DNA of 17,126 bases from Acidimicrobiaceae bacterium (GCA_025463965.1 JAODBN010000422.1:1-17126), one strand, 5' to 3'. Shown: positions 1 to 13,812, counted from the stretch's first letter. Numbers and translations are program-made. The notes: generated by a model from the sequence alone, not told the origin.

Positions 1-7398
<7,398 letters not shown>

Positions 7399-7444
7399 CG
7401 CACGACGCCGGCGGTCGCCGGACGGACAGCAACACGATCAAACG

Positions 7445-7476
7445 CGGTGCCCCGGGGTTCTCTCCCCGGGGCACCG
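7445..7476 (+). terminator. Strong hairpin, probable rpoBC terminator
   Basis: CGGTGCCCCGGGG (7445-7457) and CCCCGGGGCACCG (7464-7476) are perfect complements. They give a 13-bp stem with the 6-base loop TTCTCT, starting 46 bases after the rpoC stop. There is no U-run directly behind the stem; the only T-run (TTTT, 7494-7497) is 17 bases further on. A smaller hairpin (CCGGC/GCCGG, 7408-7421) precedes it. High-GC actinobacteria often end transcripts at hairpins without a U-tract, so termination is likely, but partial read-through into the ABC genes cannot be excluded. Confidence 0.75.
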
Positions 7477-7525
7477 TCGCGCCCGGGGCCAGCTTTTGCC
7501 CGAACGGGCCGCCCACTACGTTGGG

Positions 7526-7547
7526 CGTGCCGGCGGCCGCCGGCACG
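7526..7547. promoter_or_regulatory. Perfect 22-bp palindrome, candidate operator before the ABC operon
   Basis: CGTGCCGGCGG (7526-7536) is followed at once by its exact reverse complement CCGCCGGCACG (7537-7547). It lies 23 bases before the ATPase start. A weak promoter candidate just upstream (TTGCCC at 7496-7501, TACGTT at 7517-7522, spacer only 15) would start transcription inside the palindrome. That position fits a repressor operator. In RNA it would fold as a 9-bp hairpin with a GGCC loop, so it could instead act on transcript stability or as a second terminator element. No regulator gene is in view. Confidence 0.45.
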
Positions 7548-7570
7548 ACAGAGACGGGAACCGGCGGGCC

Positions 7571-8401
7571 ATGGGTAGCCAGAGCGAGCAGCGTGGTGGC
7601 TCCGCTCGGGGGCCGGGCCTGGGGCTCGTGGTCGAGGGGATCACGAAGTCCTTCGGATCCGGCCGGGACCGTGCGCTCGCCATCGCCGACCTCTCGGTCG
7701 AAGTGCCACGGGGCCGCTTCGCCACGGTGATCGGGCCGAGCGGCTGCGGCAAGTCCACGCTGCTCAAGGTCGTGGCCGGGCTTGCGGAGGCGGACGCGGG
7801 CACGATTTCGCTTTTCGGGGACGCGCCCGAGCAGGCGCGCGCCAACAAGCGGCTGGGCTACGTCCCGCAGCGGCCGGCGCTGCTCCCGTGGAGGACCGTG
7901 CTGGAAAACGTCCGCTTCCCCTTTCAGGTCAACCGGCGCGCCGGTACGTTGGCGACCCGCCGGCCCGAAGAGGTGCTCACCTCGGTCGGGCTCGGCGAGG
8001 TGCTCGGCCGGCGGCCCCACGAGCTCTCCGGTGGCATGCAGCAGCGCGTGGCCATCGCGCGCGCCTTCGCCTTCGAGCCTTCCCTCTTGGTGATGGACGA
8101 GCCGTTCTCGGCTCTCGACGAGCTGACACGCGAGAGCCTGCGCCACCAGCTGCTCGCGTTGTGGGAGGCGGACCAAAAGACCGTGCTCTTCGTCACCCAC
8201 TCGGTCACCGAGGCCGTCGTGCTGTCGGACCTCGTGATCGTCATGTCCGGGCCACCCGGGCGCGTGCACTCGGTTGTCCCGGTCGAGCTTCCGCGCCCGC
8301 GCGGCGCCACGCTCGAGGGCTCCGAGGAGGTCCAAGAGCTGGAGCGGGTGGTGCGCCGGGAGCTGTCGGCAGCGGTGGCAGCGGGGGAGCAGGCCCAGTG
8401 A
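7571..8401 (+). CDS. ABC importer ATP-binding protein, nitrate/sulfonate/taurine (SsuB/TauB-like) family
   Basis: This 276-residue cytoplasmic ATPase should power uptake through the permease encoded next. Walker A GPSGCGKST is at residues 55-63 (Lys61), the Q-loop Gln100 lies in VPQRPALLPWRTVLENV, the signature LSGGMQQR is at 152-159, Walker B ends at Asp176 with catalytic Glu177, and the switch His210 is in FVTHSV. The LLPWRTVLENV stretch after the Q-loop is characteristic of the nitrate/sulfonate/taurine/THI5-type subfamily. The ATG start at 7571 was chosen because it precedes the first conserved strand and has GAGACGGGA at 7551-7559 upstream; the frame is open much further upstream but that part overlaps rpoC. 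The gene ends in GTGA, overlapping the permease start by four bases. All catalytic residues are present, so it should be functional. The substrate cannot be told from the ATPase. Confidence 0.93.
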   Translation: MGSQSEQRGGSARGPGLGLVVEGITKSFGSGRDRALAIADLSVEVPRGRFATVIGPSGCGKSTLLKVVAGLAEADAGTISLFGDAPEQARANKRLGYVPQRPALLPWRTVLENVRFPFQVNRRAGTLATRRPEEVLTSVGLGEVLGRRPHELSGGMQQRVAIARAFAFEPSLLVMDEPFSALDELTRESLRHQLLALWEADQKTVLFVTHSVTEAVVLSDLVIVMSGPPGRVHSVVPVELPRPRGATLEGSEEVQELERVVRRELSAAVAAGEQAQ

Positions 8402-9228
8402 GTGACAGCCCGCCGGGCGCCGGGGCGGCGGTCGAGCCGATGGCGCTGCGGGCGTGGCGCGCGTCGCGGGCCGGCAGCTGGCTTCCGACGCTCGTCGCGC
8501 TCGCTGTCGTCGCCGGGGTCTGGCAGCTCGTCGCGCTCCATAACCCGTCGGTGCTTCCGACGGTGCCGCAGGTGTTCCGCGAGATCGCCGATCATCCGGG
8601 CCTGTTCGCCCGGGACACCGGGGCGACGCTTCGCGAGACCGCCGTCGGCGCGCTCGTCGCCGGCGATGGGGCGTTCCTGCTCGCCGTGGCGATGAGCGAG
8701 CTGCCCCTCGTCGAGCGGGCGATCATGCCGCTCGCCGTGGCGCTCAACGTCACGCCGGTCGTCGCCATCGCGCCAGCGCTCACCTTGATACTCGGCTTCG
8801 GCGCAGCGCCGCGTTACGTGGTCACCGGCATCGTCGTGTTCTTCCCCTTCCTCATCAACTGCCTCGTGGGGCTGCGCTCGGTCGATCCAGAGGTGCTCGA
8901 GGTGGCTCGAAGCCTCAACGCCTCGCGCGCCGAGGTCCTGTGGCGCCTGCGGATCCCCTCGAGCCTGCCGCTGTTGTTCGCGGCGGCCCGAATCTGCTTG
9001 CCGCTCGCGGTCGTCGGCGCGGTGGTCGCCGAGTTCTCCACTTCCGGCTCCTCGAGCGGGCTCGGCTCCCAGATCGTCATCGCCGAGCAGTATGCGGAGC
9101 TGCCGACGATCTTCGCCTCGATCCTCCTGCTCGCCGCCATCGGGATTGCGCTTACGCTCGCGACCTTCGCGCTCGAGCGGTGGCTTCTCGGATGGCATCG
9201 AGCCGCGCGGGGACTCGGGGTTCGCTGA
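8398..9228 (+). CDS. ABC importer permease, SsuC/TauC-like (binding-protein-dependent transport inner membrane component)
   Basis: This 276-residue membrane protein is the expected homodimeric channel of the importer. The GTG start at 8398 overlaps the ATPase stop as GTGA and has GGGGGAG at 8383-8389 with an 8-base spacer, a clear case of translational coupling; a later in-frame ATG at 8440 has no such site. Hydrophobic segments lie near residues 33-52 (LPTLVALAVVAGVWQLVAL), 80-105, 113-135, 138-160, 190-215 and 237-260, giving about six membrane spans. The cytoplasmic EAA loop reads EVARSLNASRAEVLWRLRIPSSLP near residues 169-192, where the usual glycine of this motif is Asn174. Family placement rests on the loop, the typical PTVPQVF lead-in and the neighbours. 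The substrate is unknown. Confidence 0.92.
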   Translation: MSDSPPGAGAAVEPMALRAWRASRAGSWLPTLVALAVVAGVWQLVALHNPSVLPTVPQVFREIADHPGLFARDTGATLRETAVGALVAGDGAFLLAVAMSELPLVERAIMPLAVALNVTPVVAIAPALTLILGFGAAPRYVVTGIVVFFPFLINCLVGLRSVDPEVLEVARSLNASRAEVLWRLRIPSSLPLLFAAARICLPLAVVGAVVAEFSTSGSSSGLGSQIVIAEQYAELPTIFASILLLAAIGIALTLATFALERWLLGWHRAARGLGVR

Positions 9229-9253
9229 CCAGCAGCGACCCGCGTCGTATCAT
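9225..9253 (+). promoter_or_regulatory. Candidate promoter for the binding-protein gene
   Basis: CTGACC (9225-9230, four of six to TTGACA) and TATCAT (9248-9253, five of six to TATAAT) are separated by 17 bases. The -10 lies in a short AT-rich island, GTATCATGTATACAG, which stands out in this GC-rich region; a second -10-like TATACA is at 9255-9260. The -35 overlaps the permease stop codon. It would allow extra transcription of the binding protein, which is usually needed in excess over its permease. Unproven. Confidence 0.4.
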
Positions 9254-9328
9254 GTATACAGTTCGTCCCATTCAGGAACCTGCCATTCCGCCGGGGGGCG
9301 CGGGCGGCCCGACACACGAGGAGCATCA

Positions 9329-10447
9329 ATGAGAACGGTTCGACAGGCCCCCCTTAGCGCGGGCCTCGCCGTGGCCGTGGTCGCAGCGCTCGGGATCACC
9401 GGCTGCGCCAGCGCGAGCGCACCGGGTGCTCCCAAGGCCCGGGCGTCCGCGACGCGAGTCGTCGTGAGCAAGGCCCGCTGCGCGGCCAACCGGGCTGCAG
9501 GGACACTTACCTTTCTCTCCGCCTTCGGCTACGACGCGTCGGCCGGCATTCTCGACGTCCTCGCCGCCAAGCAGCTCGGCTACTTCTCGGCGCTTTGCCT
9601 GAACGTGGACATCGTCGCGTCCTCGTCGGCCGCGGTGCAGGGCTTCGAGCTCGTGTCGTCAGGCAAGGCCACCGTCACCGGCAAGGGCAGTGCCGCGGAC
9701 TTCCTCACGGCAGCGTCGGCCGGAGCGAACGTCGTCGGCGTGGCCACCTTCGGCGACACATCCGACTACGCCCTGCTCACCCAGCCCTCGATCACGAACC
9801 TGCGCCAGTTGGCCGGCAAGACGCTCGCCTACCACACCACCCTTCCGGTGGCGATCAGCGAGATGCTCCAGCGAGCCGGCGTCGACGTCTCCAAGGTGAC
9901 GCAGGTCAACGACACCTCGTACGACCCGCTGCTGCTCGCCGAGGGCAAGTTCGACGCCCTTCAGGCCTACCGCTCCAACGAGCCGATCACGCTTCGCGCC
10001 GCCCACAAGGCTTTTCGCGAGTACGTGCCCTCGAGCTACGGGGTGGCGGGGACCTTCAACGTGCAGCTCATGAACGGCACCTTCGTGCGCCAGCACGCCG
10101 GAGCGGCGGCCGACTTCCTCCGCGCCGAGCTGCACGCCTTCGACTACTGCGTCGCCCACGCCCAGTCTTGCGTCGCTGCCGAGGGTGCCGCGGCGAGCTC
10201 GGCAGGGATCACCTACGACCGCACCCACAACTTGGCGGAGTGGAACTTCGAGGCTGCACTCGCCGAGCAGCACCGCCTTCCGGGCGCCGGGGTGGGGGTG
10301 CAGACCACCGCTGAGTGGCGGCCGGAGGCCCAGGCGCTCGTGCAAGACCACCTGCTGACCAAGGCCCCCGACCTGGCAAAGGTCGAGAACACCACGCTCA
10401 CAGCGTCCCTGTACCGGGGCGCCCAGCTGGTGTGGCCCGGGAGCTGA
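9329..10447 (+). CDS. ABC importer substrate-binding lipoprotein, NMT1/THI5-like
   Basis: This 372-residue extracytoplasmic receptor should capture the substrate and deliver it to the permease. The ATG at 9329 has GAGGAG (9318-9323) five bases upstream. The N-terminus is a lipoprotein signal: Arg2 and Arg5, a hydrophobic run, then the lipobox ITGC with Cys26 as lipid anchor. A low-complexity Ala/Ser linker follows. The mature domain opens with LSAFGYDASAGILDVLAAKQ and then LGYF, the usual layout of NMT1/SsuA-type receptors. YRSNEP at residues 214-219 followed by a YG pair resembles the Y.SNEP...DYG signature I associate with THI5-like receptors. THI5-like proteins bind thiamine-pyrimidine precursors, but related receptors bind sulfonates, nitrate or other compounds, so the substrate is undecided. 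Cysteines 51, 90, 274 and 281 in the exported part could form disulfides. It lies 100 bases after the permease gene and probably belongs to the same operon. Confidence 0.85.
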   Translation: MRTVRQAPLSAGLAVAVVAALGITGCASASAPGAPKARASATRVVVSKARCAANRAAGTLTFLSAFGYDASAGILDVLAAKQLGYFSALCLNVDIVASSSAAVQGFELVSSGKATVTGKGSAADFLTAASAGANVVGVATFGDTSDYALLTQPSITNLRQLAGKTLAYHTTLPVAISEMLQRAGVDVSKVTQVNDTSYDPLLLAEGKFDALQAYRSNEPITLRAAHKAFREYVPSSYGVAGTFNVQLMNGTFVRQHAGAAADFLRAELHAFDYCVAHAQSCVAAEGAAASSAGITYDRTHNLAEWNFEAALAEQHRLPGAGVGVQTTAEWRPEAQALVQDHLLTKAPDLAKVENTTLTASLYRGAQLVWPGS

Positions 10448-10448
10448 C

Positions 10449-10468
10449 CGCCGGGCCTCCGGCCGGCG
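10449..10468 (+). terminator. GC-rich hairpin after the binding-protein gene
   Basis: CGCCGG (10449-10454) pairs with CCGGCG (10463-10468) around an 8-base loop, two bases after the binding-protein stop. There is no U-run. It may be a weak terminator separating the ABC cassette from the str operon, but it also sits directly against the TACAAT -10 candidate, so it could be a promoter-proximal dyad instead. Confidence 0.35.
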
Positions 10469-10469
10469 C

Positions 10470-10475
10470 TACAAT
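10470..10475 (+). promoter_or_regulatory. Candidate upstream promoter (-10 TACAAT) for rpsL
   Basis: TACAAT matches TATAAT at five of six positions and lies in the context GCTACAATGAG. No good -35 is present at 16-18 bases; CTGACC at 10444-10449 would leave a 20-base spacer. The same GCTAC-A-ATG context recurs at the candidate rplC promoter (15481-15489). A transcript from here would have a leader of about 145 bases before rpsL. Confidence 0.4.
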
Positions 10476-10525
10476 GAGCTGTCCGTTCCGGTGGGTCTTT
10501 CGCCCGCCGGTCGATCTCACCGCGG

Positions 10526-10555
10526 TTGCCCAGGTCGGGGCGGCGGGCCTAGGAT
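10526..10555 (+). promoter_or_regulatory. Candidate promoter of the str operon
   Basis: TTGCCC (10526-10531) and TAGGAT (10550-10555) are 18 bases apart; each matches the primary-sigma consensus at four of six positions, and TAGGAT is a common actinobacterial -10. Transcription would start near 10562, giving a leader of about 65 bases before the rpsL GTG. GCCCGCCG (10502-10509) and CGGCGGGC (10541-10548) form an 8-bp inverted repeat that brackets the -35. Confidence 0.5.
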
Positions 10556-10627
10556 GGCGAGACTGTCCTCCTGGGCTGACGCGCCCCGGCGACGGCGACC
10601 CCGCTGGTTCTTTCCGAGAGGGAACGC

Positions 10628-10999
10628 GTGCCCACCATTGCCCAGCTCGTCCGTAAGGGACGAACGACGAAGCGCAAGAAGACCAAGACCCCCGCACTGC
10701 GCGGCGCGCCCCAGCGCCGTGGGGTCTGCACGCGGGTGTACACCACCACCCCGAAGAAGCCGAACTCCGCCCTGCGAAAGGTCGCCCGAGTGCGCCTCAC
10801 CGGTGGCATGGAGGTCACGGCGTACATCCCCGGCATCGGGCACAACCTCCAAGAGCACTCCATCGTGCTCGTGCGTGGAGGCCGAGTGAAGGACCTTCCG
10901 GGCGTCCGCTACAAGATCGTCCGGGGGACCCTGGACACCTCCGGCGTGCGCGACCGCGCCCAGGCCCGCAGCCGTTACGGCGCCAAGAAGGAGTCCTAG
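10628..10999 (+). CDS. rpsL: 30S ribosomal protein S12
   Basis: This 123-residue protein sits at the decoding centre and controls translational accuracy. The GTG start at 10628 follows GAGAGGGA (10616-10623), and MPTIAQLVRKGR is the family N-terminus. TTTPKKPNSALRK contains Lys43, and VKDLPGVRY contains Lys88; these are the two residues changed in streptomycin resistance, and both are wild type here. Asp89 is the position that RimO methylthiolates in many bacteria. The family's usual length is kept. The stop codon TAG at 10997-10999 is followed immediately by the rpsG ATG. This is the first gene of the str operon, with two candidate promoters in the 180-bp gap upstream. Confidence 0.98.
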   Translation: MPTIAQLVRKGRTTKRKKTKTPALRGAPQRRGVCTRVYTTTPKKPNSALRKVARVRLTGGMEVTAYIPGIGHNLQEHSIVLVRGGRVKDLPGVRYKIVRGTLDTSGVRDRAQARSRYGAKKES

Positions 11000-11470
11000 A
11001 TGCCCCGTAACGGTCCCGCGCCTCGCCGTGAGCTCCAGCCCGACCCGGTCTACCGGTCGCTGCTCGTCACCCAGCTCGTCAACAAGGTCCTGAGCCGGGG
11101 CAAGCGCAGCCTGGCGGAGCGGATCGTCTACCAGGCCCTCGAGACCGTCGGCGAGCGCACGGGCGGCGACGCCCTCGCCACCTTGAAGCGGGCCCTCGAC
11201 AACACCCGGCCCGAGCTCGAGGTCCGCAGCCGCCGTGTCGGCGGCGCCACCTACCAGGTCCCCGTGGAAGTGCGGCCGCGGCGGGCCACGACCCTCTCGA
11301 TCCGCTGGCTGGTCAGCTACTCCCGCCAGCGCCGGGAGCGCACGATGGCCCTTCGGCTCGCCAACGAGATCCTCGATGCGGCCAACGGCCTCGGCGCCGC
11401 GGTGAAGCGGCGCGAGGACATCCACAAGATGGCCGAGTCGAACAAGGCATTCGCTCACTACCGCTGGTAG
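11000..11470 (+). CDS. rpsG: 30S ribosomal protein S7
   Basis: S7 (156 residues) nucleates assembly of the 30S head by binding the 3' domain of 16S rRNA and contacts tRNA in the E site. MPRNGPAPRRELQPDPVYRS at the N-terminus, the VEVRPRR segment near residues 90-96 and the ending NKAFAHYRW are all typical. The ATG at 11000 starts directly after the rpsL stop. Its ribosome site AAGGAG (10988-10993, 6-base spacer) lies inside the last rpsL codons, so rpsG is probably coupled to rpsL translation. In E. coli S7 represses its own operon by binding the rpsL-rpsG spacer; that spacer does not exist here. A 204-bp structured gap separates it from fusA. Confidence 0.98.
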   Translation: MPRNGPAPRRELQPDPVYRSLLVTQLVNKVLSRGKRSLAERIVYQALETVGERTGGDALATLKRALDNTRPELEVRSRRVGGATYQVPVEVRPRRATTLSIRWLVSYSRQRRERTMALRLANEILDAANGLGAAVKRREDIHKMAESNKAFAHYRW

Positions 11471-11475
11471 TGAGT

Positions 11476-11525
11476 GGCCCGGTCCGACCGGGACGGGCGT
11501 CGCGCCCGTCTCGAACGACCGGGCC
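11476..11525 (+). promoter_or_regulatory. Branched or nested hairpin at the start of the rpsG-fusA spacer
   Basis: An outer 9-bp stem, GGCCCGGTC (11476-11484) with GACCGGGCC (11517-11525), encloses an inner perfect 8-bp stem-loop, GACGGGCG-TCG-CGCCCGTC (11492-11510). It begins five bases after the rpsG stop. It could be a terminator or attenuator that lowers fusA-tuf expression, an RNA-processing site, or a protein-binding element. No U-tract follows. Confidence 0.5.
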
Positions 11526-11534
11526 CATCACCGG

Positions 11535-11628
11535 GTCGCCGGGCCGGCGACTCCATCCGGTGAGCGGGAGCCCTTCAGGGACGGCCCCGCACCCGCGAGA
11601 GCGGCGGTCCCCACGGGCGAGACGCCCG
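11535..11628 (+). promoter_or_regulatory. Further hairpins in the fusA leader
   Basis: GTCGCCGG-G-CCGGCGAC (11535-11551) is a perfect odd palindrome that can fold as a 6-bp hairpin with a 5-base loop. CGGGCG-AGA-CGCCCG (11614-11628) is a 6-bp stem with a 3-base loop. With the 11476-11525 structure they fill the 204-bp gap between rpsG and fusA, in which I see no gene and no convincing promoter. Confidence 0.4.
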
Positions 11629-11674
11629 GCACCTGCGAGCACCAATCGAGACGAGAACCGAGAAGCTGAGTCAT

Positions 11675-13768
11675 ATGGCGAACACCGATAGCCGAGCAGT
11701 ACCCCTGGCCAGGACCCGAAACATCGGGATCATGGCCCACATCGACGCGGGCAAGACGACCACCACCGAGCGGATCCTCTACTACACGGGCCGCAACTAC
11801 AAGATCGGCGAGGTCCACGAGGGCGCCGCGACCATGGACTGGATGGTCCAGGAGCAAGAGCGCGGCATCACCATCACCTCGGCCGCGACCACCTGCCAGT
11901 GGCGCGACTGCATCGTCAACATCATCGACACCCCGGGCCACGTCGACTTCACCGTCGAGGTCGAGCGCTCCCTTCGCGTGCTCGACGGAGCGGTCGCGGT
12001 GTTCGACGCCGTCGCCGGAGTGGAGCCCCAGTCCGAGACGGTGTGGCGCCAGGCGGACAAGTACGAGGTCCCGCGCTTTTGCTTCGTCAACAAGATGGAT
12101 CGCATCGGAGCCAACTTCGAGCGGACCGTGGACATGATCCGCGACCGCCTCGACGCCAAGCCCGCCGTGGTCCAGCTGCCGATCGGTGCCGAGTCCGACT
12201 TCGTCGGGGTCATCGACCTGCTCGAGATGAAGGCCCTCATCTGGGAGGAGGGCATGGGCGAGAAGTGGAGCGTGGAGGAGATCCCCGCTTCCCTCGCCGA
12301 CGCTGCCGCGAGCGCCCGCCACGATCTCGTGGACGTGGTGTCCACCTTCGACGACGCCGTCACCGAGAAGTACCTCGCTGACGAGGAAATCACCGGCGAA
12401 GACCTGCGCCGGGCGATCCGCTCGGGGACCATCGGCAATCACATCGTGCCCGTGCTGTGCGGCTCCGCCTTCAAGAACAAGGGCGTCCAGCCGATGCTCG
12501 ACGCCGTCGTCGACTACCTGCCGAGCCCGCTCGACATCCCCCCGACCGTCGGCCACCCGCTGCGCGGCGAGGGCGAGGTCGTGCGCGAGCCGAAGGACGA
12601 CGCGCCCTTCTCGGCGCTCGCCTTCAAGATCATGAGCGACCCCTTCGTCGGCAAGCTCACCTACCTGCGGGTCTACTCGGGCACCCTCGAGAAGGGCACC
12701 ACACTCCTCAACTCCTCCAAGGACAAAAAGGAGCGGATCGGGCGCATCCTCCAGATGCACGCCAACCACCGCGAGGACAAAGACGTCGTCCACACCGGCG
12801 ACATCGTCGCCGTCGTCGGCCTCAAGGCCACCACGACCGGCGACACCCTGTGCGACACCTCGGCGCCGGTGGTCCTCGAGTCGCTCGAGTTCCCCGAGCC
12901 GGTGATCCACGTCGCCGTCGAGCCGAAGACCAAGGCCGACCAGGACAAGCTGAGCAAGGCGCTGTTCTCCCTGTCCGAGGAAGACCCAACCTTCCGCGTC
13001 CGCACCGACGAGGAGACCGGCCAGACCGTCATCTCGGGGATGGGCGAGCTGCACCTCGAGGTCCTCGTCGACCGGATGCTTCGGGAGTTCAAGGTCGACG
13101 CCAACGTCGGAAAGCCCCAGGTCGCCTACCGGGAGACCATTCGCGACTCGGTGCAGAAGATCGAGGAGCGCTACATCCGCCAGACCGGTGGACGCGGCCA
13201 GTACGGCCATGTGGTGATCAGCCTCGACCCGACCGGTCCCGGCGGTGGCTACGAGTTCGTGGACAAGATCACCGGCGGCGTCATCCCGAAGGAGTACATC
13301 TCCTCGATCGACGCCGGTATCCGCGAGGCGATGGAGTCCGGTGTGCTGGCGGGCTATCCCACCGTCGACATCCGAGTGAGCCTCACCTTCGGGTCGTACC
13401 ACGACGTCGACTCCTCCGAGATGGCCTTCAAGATCGCCGGCTCGATGGCCTACAAGAAGGCAGCCCGTGCCGCCCGGCCCGTCCTGCTCGAGCCCATCAT
13501 GTCGGTCGAGGTGGTCACGCCCGAGGAGTACATGGGTGACGTGATCGGCGACCTGTCCGCTCGTCGCGGCCGGGTCGAGGGCATGGAGCAGCGAGGATCG
13601 AACCAGGTGATCCGGGCTCAGGTTCCATTGTCCGACATGTTCGGCTACGCTACTGACCTGCGCTCCCGCACCCAGGGACGCGCGGGGTACTCGATGCAGT
13701 TCAACTCCTACCAGGAGGTCCCTGACTCCATCGCCCGGGAGATCGTCGCCCGGGCGACGGGGGAGTAA
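11675..13768 (+). CDS. fusA: Elongation factor G
   Basis: EF-G is the GTPase that drives ribosomal translocation and, with RRF, ribosome recycling. The 697 residues match the usual length. GTPase motifs are AHIDAGKT (residues 21-28), the switch segment QEQERGITI, DTPGH (85-89) with catalytic His89, NKMD (139-142) and GSAFKNKG for G5. C-terminal domains IV and V are complete (RQTGGRGQYGHVVI; MSVEVVTPEEYMGDV). The ATG at 11675 is fixed by the conserved RNIGIMAHID start, but the ribosome site is weak: only AGCTGAG lies in range. Translation may depend on the structured leader. Its position between rpsG and tuf is the standard str order. A paralogue such as a tetracycline-resistance factor is unlikely given context and sequence. 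Confidence 0.97.
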   Translation: MANTDSRAVPLARTRNIGIMAHIDAGKTTTTERILYYTGRNYKIGEVHEGAATMDWMVQEQERGITITSAATTCQWRDCIVNIIDTPGHVDFTVEVERSLRVLDGAVAVFDAVAGVEPQSETVWRQADKYEVPRFCFVNKMDRIGANFERTVDMIRDRLDAKPAVVQLPIGAESDFVGVIDLLEMKALIWEEGMGEKWSVEEIPASLADAAASARHDLVDVVSTFDDAVTEKYLADEEITGEDLRRAIRSGTIGNHIVPVLCGSAFKNKGVQPMLDAVVDYLPSPLDIPPTVGHPLRGEGEVVREPKDDAPFSALAFKIMSDPFVGKLTYLRVYSGTLEKGTTLLNSSKDKKERIGRILQMHANHREDKDVVHTGDIVAVVGLKATTTGDTLCDTSAPVVLESLEFPEPVIHVAVEPKTKADQDKLSKALFSLSEEDPTFRVRTDEETGQTVISGMGELHLEVLVDRMLREFKVDANVGKPQVAYRETIRDSVQKIEERYIRQTGGRGQYGHVVISLDPTGPGGGYEFVDKITGGVIPKEYISSIDAGIREAMESGVLAGYPTVDIRVSLTFGSYHDVDSSEMAFKIAGSMAYKKAARAARPVLLEPIMSVEVVTPEEYMGDVIGDLSARRGRVEGMEQRGSNQVIRAQVPLSDMFGYATDLRSRTQGRAGYSMQFNSYQEVPDSIAREIVARATGE

Positions 13769-13786
13769 GGACCGAGCGGCAGGGCC

Positions 13787-13812
13787 CAGCCGGAGCCGGA
13801 GCACGCCGGCTG
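13787..13812 (+). promoter_or_regulatory. Hairpin in the fusA-tuf spacer
   Basis: CAGCCGG (13787-13793) pairs with CCGGCTG (13806-13812) around a 12-base loop, and a smaller GCGGG/CCCGC stem follows at 13826-13839. They lie in the 156-bp gap between fusA and tuf. No U-tract and no clear promoter were seen in this gap, although EF-Tu is often made in excess of EF-G and an internal promoter would be expected. Confidence 0.3.

Noticed and set aside
8440..8442. Later ATG start for the permease
   Set aside because: It lacks a ribosome site, whereas GTG at 8398 has GGGGGAG at the right distance and overlaps the ATPase stop.
7924..9198. 424-codon open frame on the minus strand opposite the ABC genes
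   Set aside because: It overlaps two genes with intact catalytic motifs and encodes a charged, compositionally odd protein.
9229..9328. TPP or other riboswitch before the binding protein
   Set aside because: The 100-bp gap has no CTGAGA-type core or conserved TPP elements and is too short with little pairing.
7399..10627. Genomic island or insertion-sequence boundaries around the ABC cassette
   Set aside because: No terminal inverted repeats, target duplications, integrase or transposase remnants could be seen on either side.
11528..13804. 758-codon open frame on the minus strand opposite fusA
   Set aside because: It lies antisense to the conserved fusA gene and its long open state is explained by GC-rich codon bias; the product is a low-complexity His/Asp/Leu/Val/Gly/Arg-rich protein with no recognisable domain.
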